This document shows positions 1-6,498 of a stretch of DNA of 6,710 nt, piece after piece. The notes beneath the pieces are model-generated. The model saw only the letters and a list, made by a program, of their open reading frames with translations, had not been told where the DNA came from and ran no database searches. Numbering within the stretch: position 1 is the first letter of the stretch; each line of letters begins with the position of its first letter. This DNA is from Synergistaceae bacterium (GTDB taxonomy: Bacteria > Synergistota > Synergistia > Synergistales > Synergistaceae): NCBI GenBank assembly GCA_012513245.1, contig JAAZCN010000079.1:1-6710 (forward strand), written 5' to 3'. The translations under genes and the position numbers were made by a program.

Positions 1-105
1 GGAGCATGTTCTTATGTCTGCCCGGCAAACCGTCATCTGACCCAATCTTTCAGGGACGGCAAATCAACGATCATGGCCATGCGCAGAAAGGCGGCGGTCA
101 AGTAA
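1..105 (+). CDS. rnfC: RnfC, electron transport complex subunit C (C-terminal end only)
   Basis: Only the last 34 codons are in the window; they read in the frame that starts at position 1 and stop at TAA 103-105. The peptide begins GACSYVCPANRHLTQ, which matches the end of the second [4Fe-4S] motif of RnfC (the final CxxxCP) and the Leu-Thr-Gln stretch that normally follows it. RnfC is the peripheral, NADH/FMN-binding subunit of the Rnf complex and carries two [4Fe-4S] clusters; the nucleotide-binding domain lies upstream of the window. The tail after the cluster is short (about 28 residues), so this RnfC lacks the long repetitive C-terminal extension of some gammaproteobacterial RnfC proteins. 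Its stop overlaps the rnfD start by one base (TAATG), which supports translational coupling. Identification rests on a short peptide plus its place directly before rnfD. Confidence 0.88.
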   Translation, partial: GACSYVCPANRHLTQSFRDGKSTIMAMRRKAAVK

Positions 106-1034
106 TGGAAAGACTGCTTGCAGTATCAAGCTCACCTCATATACATGGACCACAGGACACCAGGGTCATAATGTCATGGGTACTTGCTGCCCTCGCTCCG
201 GCAGGAGCTGCCGGGATATATTTCTTCGGACCAAGGGCAGCTGCCGTTATGGCAGTCTGCGTCGCAAGCTGCAAGATATCCGAGTATATCTGGCAGAGAC
301 TGGCAAAACAGACCATAACGATAGGAGACCTCTCCGCTGCTGTTACAGGACTGCTTCTGGCGTACAACCTCCCCCCTTCCATTCCTTTCTGGATGGCGGC
401 AGTTGGAAGCGTATTTGCCATTGTTGTAGTAAAACAGTTCTTCGGAGGAATTGGCTGCAACATCGTAAACCCGGCACTTGCGGGCAGGGCGCTGATGACA
501 TCAAGCTGGCCCGTTTCAATGACATCATGGACTGTTGACGGTGTTTCGACCGCGACTCCCCTTGCAATGATAAAAGAGGGGGCTATCGAGGGTCTCCCCG
601 GGATATATGATTTGTTTATCGGCAACATTGGAGGCTGCATCGGAGAGACTTCTGCTGCCGCTCTTCTGATAGGCTTCGCCATCCTGCTTTACAAAGAAAT
701 AATAAGCTGGCATATCCCGGTAGTCTATATCGGTACGGTAGCCGCTTTGACCGTAGCCTTCGGCAGACCGGCCGGCCCCTTATACGAAGTGGTAGCAGGA
801 GGTCTTATCCTCGGAGCCATCTTTATGGCAACGGACTACACAACTTCTCCAATGACGAAAAAGGGTCAGGTCATCTTCGCCCTTGGGTGCGGACTTCTTA
901 CCTCGCTCATCAGGGCCTTCGGAGGATACCCTGAAGGTGTTTCTTACTCGATACTGATAATGAACCTCACTGTTCCGCTTATTGACAAATTTACCCGACC
1001 CCGCATATTCGGAGAGGTGAAGAAGCATGGCTAA
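105..1034 (+). CDS. rnfD: RnfD, membrane flavoprotein subunit of the Rnf complex
   Basis: This integral membrane subunit of ferredoxin:NAD+ oxidoreductase (NqrB/RnfD family) takes part in electron transfer coupled to ion export. I chose ATG 105, giving 309 residues, because it overlaps the rnfC stop (TAATG) and because the family N-terminus (short, then SSSPHIHGPQDT) starts here. The frame stays open back to ATG 6, but that stretch is rnfC read out of frame. There are multiple hydrophobic helices. The flavinylation motif DGVSTATPL is at residues 145-153, with Thr151 the expected covalent FMN attachment site, as known for RnfD and NqrB. Other typical segments are GGIGCNIVNPALAGRA (about 114-129) and MATDYTTSPMT (about 241-251). 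A Shine-Dalgarno-like GGCGGCGG lies at 90-97 but is weak, so coupling to rnfC is likely. FMN attachment needs an ApbE flavin transferase, which is not in this window. Confidence 0.96.
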   Translation: MERLLAVSSSPHIHGPQDTRVIMSWVLAALAPAGAAGIYFFGPRAAAVMAVCVASCKISEYIWQRLAKQTITIGDLSAAVTGLLLAYNLPPSIPFWMAAVGSVFAIVVVKQFFGGIGCNIVNPALAGRALMTSSWPVSMTSWTVDGVSTATPLAMIKEGAIEGLPGIYDLFIGNIGGCIGETSAAALLIGFAILLYKEIISWHIPVVYIGTVAALTVAFGRPAGPLYEVVAGGLILGAIFMATDYTTSPMTKKGQVIFALGCGLLTSLIRAFGGYPEGVSYSILIMNLTVPLIDKFTRPRIFGEVKKHG

Positions 1035-1599
1035 GATATTTAAATTAGGTGCTGTGCTCTTTCTCATCACGGCTATCACCGGGCTCATTCTCGGCGGAGT
1101 TTACACAATGACACTCGAACCGATCAGCTCCGCAAAGGAAAAGGAAAAGATGGCCGCATTTGCAGAGACTCTTCCTGAAGCCTCTGATTTTGAGGAAGTG
1201 GATCGTCCGCAGAATAACAGTCTCATCAAGGAAGTAAACAAAGGCTCCGCCAACGGAGAGATCGTGGGATACAACATAACGGTGACTCCGAAAGGATACG
1301 GCGGCCTCATAGAGATGGTGGTCGGTATCGACGATGAGGGCAAACTGATCGACATCAAGATTTTAAGCCATACTGAGACCCCGGGACTCGGCGCGAAGGC
1401 TGTCGATCCTGATTTCTCAGATCAATTCGAACAGAAGGACGTAGACAGTGTTGTAATAACAAAGACCAAGCCAGCTGCGGAAAATGAAGTCCAGGCCATA
1501 TCAGGAGCCACCATAACTTCAACCGCAGTGGCCGATGGTGTCAACACGGCTCTTGAATACTGGGCCAATAATCTGAAAGGGGAGGGGAATAACCAATGA
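1027..1599 (+). CDS. rnfG: RnfG, FMN-binding subunit of the Rnf complex
   Basis: The 190-residue protein has one N-terminal membrane helix (about residues 8-28) followed by an extracytoplasmic FMN-binding domain. It shows both family hallmarks: SHTETPGLG at 114-122 and the flavinylation site AISGATITS at 157-165, with Thr162 the expected covalent FMN attachment residue. In the Rnf complex the RnfG flavin relays electrons on the outer face of the cytoplasmic membrane. ATG 1027 overlaps the end of rnfD by 8 nt and has a good ribosome binding site, GGAGAGGTGA, at 1011-1020. Length and motif spacing are normal for the family, and no key residue is missing. The gene ends in an ATGA overlap with rnfE. 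Confidence 0.97.
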   Translation: MAKIFKLGAVLFLITAITGLILGGVYTMTLEPISSAKEKEKMAAFAETLPEASDFEEVDRPQNNSLIKEVNKGSANGEIVGYNITVTPKGYGGLIEMVVGIDDEGKLIDIKILSHTETPGLGAKAVDPDFSDQFEQKDVDSVVITKTKPAAENEVQAISGATITSTAVADGVNTALEYWANNLKGEGNNQ

Positions 1600-2327
1600 T
1601 GAGTCCTCTCAGATTGCTTAAAAACGGTATACTGACAGAGAACCCAACCTTTGTACTGGTTCTGGGATTATGCCCGACCCTTGCTGTCACGACGAACGCT
1701 TCAAACGGTTTCGGAATGGGACTTGCTGCAACAGCGGTACTGATGGGTTCAAACGTGATGATATCTATGATCAGAAAGTTCATCCCTGATGAGATACGCA
1801 TACCGGCTTTCATCGTCGTTATTGCCGGATTCGTTACCATTGCCCAGCTTCTGATCTCTGCATATGCCCCTGCACTCGATAAATCGCTTGGGATCTTCAT
1901 CCCACTTATCGTTGTTAACTGCATAATCCTTGCCAGGGCCGAGGCCTTCGCGTTTAAAAACGGAGTAATAGAATCTCTTTTCGATGGAATTGGGATGGGG
2001 ATGGGATTCACTCTTGCGCTTACATTTATAGGAGGGATAAGAGAACTTCTGGGGAACGGAACTATCTTCGATTTCAACCTTATGCCTTCTTTTTACCAAC
2101 CTGCCCTACTTGTCATACTTGCTCCCGGCGGCTTTATAACGCTGGGAATACTCATAGCTCTTTTCAGGAAAATGCAGCTTAGAAAAGAAGAGGAGTCCAC
2201 CGGTTTTAAGCCTGATTTTGATGGCTGGGAAAAGCTGGATGCCTGTGAGGGCTGCGGACTTCAGAAATATTGCGGAGGCGGCCTGAACCTGCTCTGTGGA
2301 AAAGAAGAAAAGGAGGACAAAGAATAA
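1596..2327 (+). CDS. rnfE: RnfE, membrane subunit of the Rnf complex with a Cys-rich C-terminal tail
   Basis: This is a multi-helix membrane protein of the RnfA/RnfE/NqrD/NqrE family, 243 residues. Two conserved membrane cysteines are visible: Cys26 in LVLGLCPTLAV and Cys109 in LIVVNCIILARAEAFA. In the related complexes these, together with the RnfA pair, bind a [2Fe-2S] cluster inside the membrane. ATG 1596 overlaps the rnfG stop (ATGA); an immediately following ATG at 1599 is also possible, and a purine-rich GGGGAGGGG lies at 1579-1587. After the last helix (ending near residue 190) comes a charged tail with four cysteines, C217, C220, C226 and C234 (spacing CX2CX5CX7C), embedded in DACEGCGLQKYCGGG. 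The frame is sound, because the stop overlaps the rnfA start (TAATG) with a strong site before it. The tail could bind a metal or Fe-S cluster on the cytoplasmic side; that is inference. Confidence 0.96.
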   Translation: MMSPLRLLKNGILTENPTFVLVLGLCPTLAVTTNASNGFGMGLAATAVLMGSNVMISMIRKFIPDEIRIPAFIVVIAGFVTIAQLLISAYAPALDKSLGIFIPLIVVNCIILARAEAFAFKNGVIESLFDGIGMGMGFTLALTFIGGIRELLGNGTIFDFNLMPSFYQPALLVILAPGGFITLGILIALFRKMQLRKEEESTGFKPDFDGWEKLDACEGCGLQKYCGGGLNLLCGKEEKEDKE

Positions 2328-2905
2328 TGTCTCTGTTAGCACTTTTCTTTGGCGCCATTTTTGTAAATAACATCCTACTGGCTCGCTTCCTGGGCTGCTG
2401 TCCCTTCCTGGGAGTCTCCAGCAAACTTGAGACAGCCAAAGGCATGGGTATTGCTGTCATTTTCGTTACCGTGATGGCTGCAACTATGACATGGTTGGCC
2501 TATACGTTTATTTTGGTGCCATTGGGATTGGAATATCTTTACACTCTCTCGTTTATCCTGATAATAGCTGCCCTTGTTCAGTTTGTTGAGATTGTGCTCA
2601 AGAAGGTCCAGCCGGGCCTCTACAGATCGCTTGGCATATTCCTTCCTCTGATCACTACGAACTGTGCTGTGCTCGGAGTCGCAGTGATCAACATGAACGA
2701 AAAATATACCTTTATAGAATCGATCGTCCATGCATCTGGTGCATCAGCCGGATTCCTTCTGGCGATAATACTGATGGCCGGGATAAGGGAAAGAATAGAG
2801 ATCAGCCAGAACATGCCGAAGTGCCTCAGAGGACTTCCTATCGCGCTTGTTACCGCGGGACTCATGTCCATTGCTTTCATGGGCTTCAGCGGGCTTATCA
2901 AATAG
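2327..2905 (+). CDS. rnfA: RnfA, membrane subunit of the Rnf complex
   Basis: RnfA is the membrane partner of RnfE, 192 residues, with about six hydrophobic helices and inverted topology relative to RnfE. Its conserved cysteines are Cys24-Cys25 in LARFLGCCPFLGVS and Cys113 in LITTNCAVLGVAV. Cys25 and Cys113 correspond to the RnfA/NqrE ligands of the intramembrane [2Fe-2S] cluster shared with RnfE. I chose ATG 2327 (protein start MSLLALFFGAIF) because it gives the usual family length, overlaps the rnfE stop by one base, and follows a strong AAGGAGG at 2310-2316. The frame is open further upstream to 2270, but that stretch is the rnfE tail in another frame. The protein looks ordinary, with a short helical end at residues 176-192. 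Confidence 0.96.
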   Translation: MSLLALFFGAIFVNNILLARFLGCCPFLGVSSKLETAKGMGIAVIFVTVMAATMTWLAYTFILVPLGLEYLYTLSFILIIAALVQFVEIVLKKVQPGLYRSLGIFLPLITTNCAVLGVAVINMNEKYTFIESIVHASGASAGFLLAIILMAGIRERIEISQNMPKCLRGLPIALVTAGLMSIAFMGFSGLIK

Positions 2906-2917
2906 GGGGAAAATGAT

Positions 2918-3760
2918 ATGACTGGAATGATGTATCCGGCAATAATAATGGGAGGCTTGGGGCTGATTTTCGGCGCACTTCTTGCGTTTGCCTCAAAAAA
3001 ATTCCATGTTGAAACTGACCCCCGGCAGGCAAACATCCGAGCGATCCTTCCGGGTGCTAACTGCGGGGGATGCGGATATCCCGGGTGCGACGGTTTTGCC
3101 GAGGCTCTTGCAAACGGAACAGGAAAGACCACTGGCTGTGCTGCCGGAGGTTCCGCACTGGCAGAGAGCATCGCGGCGATCCTCGGAGTGGATGCCGTAA
3201 AAGATGAGCCAAAAATCGCCTTTCTCAAGTGCAAAGGATCAAACGACAAAACTGTTAAAAACTGCGTCTATTACGGAGAATATGACTGCAGGGCCGCAGC
3301 CGTAGTTCCGGGAAAGGGCCCCACTTCATGCGCTTATGGCTGTATGGGACTTGGGACCTGTGTAAGTGTGTGCGCTTTCAACGCCATGACGATAGTAAAC
3401 GGTTTAGCCGTAGTAGACCCGGAAAAATGTGTGGGATGCGGAGCCTGCGTCGATAACTGTCCCAGAGACGTCCTTGTTCTGGTCCCCAGAAAATCAAAGG
3501 TCCATGTATCCTGCAACTCGCCTCTTAAGGGACCTGATGTCAAAAAGGTATGCTCAGCCGGGTGCATAGGGTGTACTCTCTGTGTCAAAAGCTGCCCTGT
3601 CCGGGCAATAGAGATGAAGGGCGCTTTGGCAGTCATCGATCCGGCTAAATGCATCAACTGCGGGATATGCGCTACAAAATGTCCGACAAAAAGTATAACA
3701 GACAGAAGCACCGAGGAGGAAAGGGCCGCTTCCGCTGTCCAGGAAACGGTATCTGTTTAG
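2918..3760 (+). CDS. rnfB: RnfB, polyferredoxin subunit of the Rnf complex (extended type)
   Basis: RnfB is the entry point for electrons from reduced ferredoxin. Its 280 residues contain an N-terminal membrane helix (about 6-25); an Fe-S domain with C49, C52, C57 and C74 (NCGGCGYPGC, then C74); a middle section with C105, C116, C124 and C138; then ferredoxin-like sets at C142/C148/C152, C171/C174/C177/C181, C212/C216/C219/C222/C226 and C245/C248/C251/C255. With 25 cysteines, at least five [4Fe-4S] clusters are plausible. This is the long form known from Acetobacterium and Clostridia; enterobacterial RsxB is about 190 residues. ATG 2918 is preceded by GGGGGA at 2905-2910, whose first base is the last base of the rnfA stop codon. 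The gene is last in the operon and is followed by a large palindrome. The first set of the first ferredoxin pair is irregular (CX3CX5CX3C, not followed by Pro), so cluster assignment there is uncertain. Confidence 0.97.
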   Translation: MTGMMYPAIIMGGLGLIFGALLAFASKKFHVETDPRQANIRAILPGANCGGCGYPGCDGFAEALANGTGKTTGCAAGGSALAESIAAILGVDAVKDEPKIAFLKCKGSNDKTVKNCVYYGEYDCRAAAVVPGKGPTSCAYGCMGLGTCVSVCAFNAMTIVNGLAVVDPEKCVGCGACVDNCPRDVLVLVPRKSKVHVSCNSPLKGPDVKKVCSAGCIGCTLCVKSCPVRAIEMKGALAVIDPAKCINCGICATKCPTKSITDRSTEEERAASAVQETVSV

Positions 3761-3764
3761 ATAA

Positions 3765-3814
3765 AATATGACAAGAGGGGTCTCGGCCATGGCCGAGACC
3801 CCTCTTGTCATATT
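3765..3814. terminator. Perfect 50-bp palindrome between convergent genes, probable bidirectional terminator
   Basis: Positions 3765-3788 are the exact reverse complement of 3791-3814, and the central AT at 3789-3790 is itself symmetric, so the whole 50 bp is a perfect palindrome. The RNA would form a stem of about 23 bp with a CATG loop and a very GC-rich upper half (GAGGGGTCTCGGC). It lies 4 nt after the rnfB stop and 11 nt before the stop of the convergent aminotransferase gene, and reads the same from both sides. The U-rich end is modest: CATATTGTT for rightward transcripts and CATATTTTAT for leftward ones, partly inside the stem. Shared termination is the best reading. Confidence 0.88.
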
Positions 3815-3825
3815 GTTGGACTATC

Positions 3826-5013
3826 CTACTTTTTGTACTCAGCTGCAAGCTTTCCAAATGCCGGCAGAGATGCCTCGATCTGGTCGGTCCTGACACAGTA
3901 TGAGATACGTGCGTATCCGGGGCATCCAAAACCATCGCCGGCCACCAGAAGCAGTTCATATTTTTTAGCTTTTTCGCAGAAAGCCGCGGCATCAGGCTCA
4001 AAAGCCTTGACAAAAAGGTAGAAGGCTCCGTCAGGCTTTGCACATTCGTACCCCATTTCCTTCAGAGCACTGTAAAGTATATCCCTGTTCTTCTTGTAGA
4101 TCGATATGTCCGATGTGCGCCCGAGACACCTTGCGATCAGATGCTGGAACAAGCTTGGGGCGCAGACATATCCAAGAGCTCTGCCCGCTCCGCAGACAGC
4201 TGCATAAACATCCTCGCCATCCTCCATCTTATTTGAGACGAGAACGTAACCGATCCTCTCTCCCGGCAGAGAGAGCGATTTACTGTACGAATAACAGACA
4301 AAAGTATTGTTGTAATGGTTAAGAAGAAAAGGAACCTCTACATCCCCATAGACCAGTTCCCTGTATGGTTCGTCTGAAATCAGATAGATCACATGACCAA
4401 ATTCCTCCGCTTTTTTATCCATTATCGAACAGATCTTTTTGATAGTATCGAGCGAATAAACTACACCTGAAGGGTTGTTGGGCGAATTAATTATGACAGC
4501 CTTGGTATTTTTGTTTATAGCTTTTTCAAATTTTTCGATGTCTACCTGAAAATCTTCGGTATTGGCTGGTATAACTGACAATGAGGCTCCGGCTGATTCC
4601 ACATAGACCTTGTACTCCGGGAAGTAAGGGGCAAAGGTCAGAAATTCATCTCCGGGAAGCGTCAAAGCCCTGCAGCACATCGAAAGGGCTCCGGCCGCTC
4701 CTGCGGTAAGATAAAAATTATCCGCACTTATATGGGTCCCGTATTTGCTGTTTGTGTGATCAGCCAAGGCCTTTCTTACGCTCAGATCACCCTGTGCGGA
4801 TGTGTAACCGTGGATCTTTGTCGGGTCCTCATTTGTGAGGAGATCGATAATCGTATCCCTTACAAAATCCGGAGCCGGGACATTTGGGTTCCCTATGCTG
4901 AAGTCAAAAACTTTATCTGTCCCTATCTCGCTGCCTCTTTTTTTGCCATATTCGAATATCTCACGGATCTCTGAACGTTTTTTCCCAAGCTCTAACATTT
5001 TTTCTGACAACAT
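3826..5013 (-). CDS. PLP-dependent aminotransferase, class I/II (aspartate aminotransferase-like)
   Basis: This is a fold-type I aminotransferase of 395 residues, the usual length, cytoplasmic, and expected to move an amino group between an amino acid and a 2-oxoacid. Visible landmarks are GNP at 41-43; NSPNNPSG with Asn180; ISDEPYRE at 212-219 with Asp214, which pairs with the PLP pyridine nitrogen; YSYSKSLSLPGERIGY with Lys245 as the Schiff-base lysine and Arg253 near the phosphate; and ARISYC with Arg369, which binds the substrate alpha-carboxylate. No catalytic residue is missing. The protein is rather cysteine-rich (11 Cys). The start at 5013 has an AGGAAGG site (plus-strand 5024-5030) 10 nt before it. 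The gene is convergent to rnfB and divergent from the BMP-family gene, so it is probably monocistronic. Substrate preference cannot be read from sequence; aspartate, alanine or aromatic amino acids are all possible. Confidence 0.93.
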   Translation of the reverse strand: MLSEKMLELGKKRSEIREIFEYGKKRGSEIGTDKVFDFSIGNPNVPAPDFVRDTIIDLLTNEDPTKIHGYTSAQGDLSVRKALADHTNSKYGTHISADNFYLTAGAAGALSMCCRALTLPGDEFLTFAPYFPEYKVYVESAGASLSVIPANTEDFQVDIEKFEKAINKNTKAVIINSPNNPSGVVYSLDTIKKICSIMDKKAEEFGHVIYLISDEPYRELVYGDVEVPFLLNHYNNTFVCYSYSKSLSLPGERIGYVLVSNKMEDGEDVYAAVCGAGRALGYVCAPSLFQHLIARCLGRTSDISIYKKNRDILYSALKEMGYECAKPDGAFYLFVKAFEPDAAAFCEKAKKYELLLVAGDGFGCPGYARISYCVRTDQIEASLPAFGKLAAEYKK

Positions 5014-5114
5014 GGGAGCATCGCCTTCCTCTCAGCATACTAATGTTTAATTTTACGACATTTTACAGGTTTTTGTGGTCTTTACTGCAATTATTTTTGA
5101 TAATAGGTAGGTAA

Positions 5115-5142
5115 ATTATATGTCATGTAGGGATAAAAACAA
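5115..5142 (-). promoter_or_regulatory. Candidate sigma-70-type promoter for the aminotransferase gene
   Basis: On the minus strand a perfect TATAAT (plus-strand ATTATA at 5115-5120) lies 16 bp downstream of TTGTTT (plus-strand AAACAA at 5137-5142), which matches the -35 consensus at three of six positions. Transcription would start near 5108 and leave a leader of about 95 nt before ATG 5013. The region is AT-rich, so chance matches are likely, but the -10 box is exact and the spacing is workable. Confidence 0.45.
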
Positions 5143-5228
5143 AATATATATTCTCTTGCTGAATTTTGACCTCTGAACAAAATTCTTCAATTCAAACATA
5201 TCTGTAAAATCAATGATTTATGTAAGGA

Positions 5229-5258
5229 TTTCCATGGCAAAAAATTTATTGTTATGAT
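5229..5258 (+). promoter_or_regulatory. Candidate sigma-70-type promoter for the BMP-family gene
   Basis: TTTCCA at 5229-5234 and TATGAT at 5253-5258 are separated by 18 bp and match the -35 and -10 consensus at four and five of six positions. The start would fall near 5265, giving a leader of about 85 nt that carries a hairpin at 5307-5326 and a strong ribosome binding site. The nine bases TTATGATAT around the -10 box recur before the flavoprotein gene at 6516-6524, which mildly supports both. Confidence 0.45.
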
Positions 5259-5306
5259 ATTCTTACACTGCGGTTAATAGGTCAGCAAACAAACGATCAT
5301 CAATTA

Positions 5307-5326
5307 GGTCTCCTTCGTCGGAGATC
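5307..5326 (+). promoter_or_regulatory. Small hairpin in the leader of the BMP-family gene
   Basis: GGTCTCC (5307-5313) pairs with GGAGATC (5320-5326), giving a 7-bp stem with one G-U pair and a 6-nt TTCGTC loop. It lies 5 nt before the Shine-Dalgarno stretch AAGGGGAGG. No T-run follows, so it is not an intrinsic terminator. It may stabilise the mRNA 5' end or influence ribosome access. I could not match it to a known riboswitch, and a stem this short may be chance. Confidence 0.4.
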
Positions 5327-5350
5327 AAATCAAGGGGAGGATCTTTCAAA

Positions 5351-6433
5351 ATGAAAAAACGCGGTATTATTGCATTTTTGCTTGTTCTTTGCTTCGCTGC
5401 TGCAGCCTTTGCAGCATTAGGTCCCATTAAGCTCAGCGACCAGAAACCAACCTTTATCTATGTAGGACCGGTCGGTGACGGCGGATACAACTTTATGCAC
5501 GACCAGGGCCGGAAGTTGATGGAAAAGCTCAACCCCGGCATCAAGGGCTCGATCGTTGAATCAGTCCCCGAAGGCCCCGACGCAGAAAGAGTAATGGAGA
5601 CGGCCATTCGTAACGGATCAAAAGTTATATTTGCCAACTCATTCGGTTATATGGACCACGTTATCAACGTAGCCAAGAAGTATCCCGACGTATATTTCAT
5701 GCACTGCTCGGGCTACAAAGTTGCTCCGAACGTAAGCACATATTTCGGCCGCATGTACCAGCCCCGCTATCTTTCAGGCCTGGTTGCGGGCAAGGCCACA
5801 AAATCAAACCTTATAGGATATGTCGCAGCCTACCCGATCCCCGAAGTTATCCGTGGTATAAACGCCTTCACCCTGGGCGTCCGCAAGGCCAACCCAAAGG
5901 CAAAGGTAAAGGTAGTCTGGATCTTCTCATGGCATGACCCTGCAAAGGAAAAAGAGGCTACAAAACCTCTCTACGATGCAAAGTGCGACACTATTGCAAT
6001 GCACGCCGACACCGGCGGAGCTCCGCAGGCTGCAGAAGAGCTTGGCATGTGGGTCATTGGTTACAACAACCCAATGGACAAATATGCTCCTACGCGCCAC
6101 CTCGTGACCCCGATCTGGAACTGGGGACAGTACTATGATTATGCAGTCAAGAAAATTGAGAAGGGCACCTGGAACTCCGAGCAGATCTGGTGGAGCATGA
6201 AAGACGGAATGGTCGACCTTTCAAAATACGGCAAGGCCGTTTCTGAAGATACAAAAAAACTCGTGGCTGCCGAAAAGAAAAGGATCCTTGACGGCAAATG
6301 GGATGTTTTCCATGGTCCTATTAAGGGCCAGGACGGTAAGGTAGTTGTCCAGCAGGGCAAGAAACTCAATGACGGAGAAATGCTCAGCATGAGCTGGTTC
6401 GTTGAGGGAGTAGAAGGAACTATCTCCAAATAG
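5351..6433 (+). CDS. BMP/PnrA-family ABC transporter substrate-binding protein
   Basis: This 360-residue exported binding protein belongs to the basic membrane protein (Bmp/PnrA, COG1744-like) family, type I periplasmic-binding fold. The signal peptide is Lys/Arg-rich then hydrophobic, with likely cleavage after AFA at 19-21. Cys14 is preceded by Leu, a poor lipobox, so the mature protein is probably soluble in a periplasm. Family segments are IYVGPVGDGGYNFMHDQGR (36-54), with the Gly/Asn-rich first-lobe ligand edge; ANSFGYMDH (95-103); YFGRMYQPRYLSGLVAG (131-147); and GYVAAYPIPEVIRGINAF (156-173). In the second lobe GYNNPMDKYAP (237-247) stands where many relatives have an acidic VD-DQ or YDSDM-type motif, so the ligand may not be a purine nucleoside. 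It has ten Trp. ATG 5351 follows AAGGGGAGG. No permease or ATPase gene follows; a terminator does. Confidence 0.93.
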   Translation: MKKRGIIAFLLVLCFAAAAFAALGPIKLSDQKPTFIYVGPVGDGGYNFMHDQGRKLMEKLNPGIKGSIVESVPEGPDAERVMETAIRNGSKVIFANSFGYMDHVINVAKKYPDVYFMHCSGYKVAPNVSTYFGRMYQPRYLSGLVAGKATKSNLIGYVAAYPIPEVIRGINAFTLGVRKANPKAKVKVVWIFSWHDPAKEKEATKPLYDAKCDTIAMHADTGGAPQAAEELGMWVIGYNNPMDKYAPTRHLVTPIWNWGQYYDYAVKKIEKGTWNSEQIWWSMKDGMVDLSKYGKAVSEDTKKLVAAEKKRILDGKWDVFHGPIKGQDGKVVVQQGKKLNDGEMLSMSWFVEGVEGTISK

Positions 6434-6455
6434 TAATTACTTACGGATCACTTAG

Positions 6456-6498
6456 AAGAGGAAGGGCGCGTTATTGCTCTTCCTCTTTATTATTGTTT
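6456..6498 (+). terminator. Intrinsic terminator after the BMP-family gene
   Basis: AAGAGGAAGGGC (6456-6467) pairs with GCTCTTCCTCTT (6476-6487) in a 12-bp stem with one G-U pair and an 8-nt loop, followed by the T-rich TATTATTGTTT at 6488-6498. It starts 22 nt after the stop codon. It makes the binding-protein gene largely monocistronic, although some read-through into the next gene is possible. Confidence 0.88.

Larger units (their letters stand above)
5014..5350. other. AT-rich intergenic region between divergent genes
   Basis: These 337 bp separate the leftward aminotransferase gene from the rightward BMP-family gene. They are clearly more AT-rich than the flanking genes, and I see no credible coding frame, tRNA or named riboswitch core. 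The region holds one promoter-like element facing each way, plus a small hairpin and a strong ribosome binding site (AAGGGGAGG at 5332-5340) on the rightward side. The stretch between the two promoters (about 5143-5228) has A/T runs but no clear operator; the repeated TTTTAC at 5052 and 5061 is too short to interpret. Confidence 0.75.

Noticed and set aside
6..104. N-terminal extension of rnfD to ATG 6
   Set aside because: The peptide from this stretch is not RnfD-like, whereas another frame of the same bases gives a clear RnfC C-terminus ending in a TAATG junction at 105.
137..682. Long open frame on the minus strand across rnfD
   Set aside because: It is antisense to a well-supported rnfD gene with intact family motifs, and the translated protein resembles no family I know. 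Open antisense frames are common opposite GC-balanced membrane protein genes.
2620..3249. Minus-strand open frame of about 209 codons across rnfA and rnfB
   Set aside because: It is antisense to two certain genes, is Pro/Ser/Ala-rich like typical shadow frames, and has no convincing start context.
5265..5350. Purine or other known riboswitch in the BMP gene leader
   Set aside because: I considered it because some BMP proteins bind nucleosides, but the leader is short, has only one 7-bp hairpin, and shows no recognisable aptamer core or expression platform.
5351..5413. Lipoprotein signal in the BMP-family protein
   Set aside because: Cys14 lies in LLVLCF; the residue before it is Leu, not the small residue a lipobox needs, and a good signal peptidase I site (AFA) follows at 19-21.
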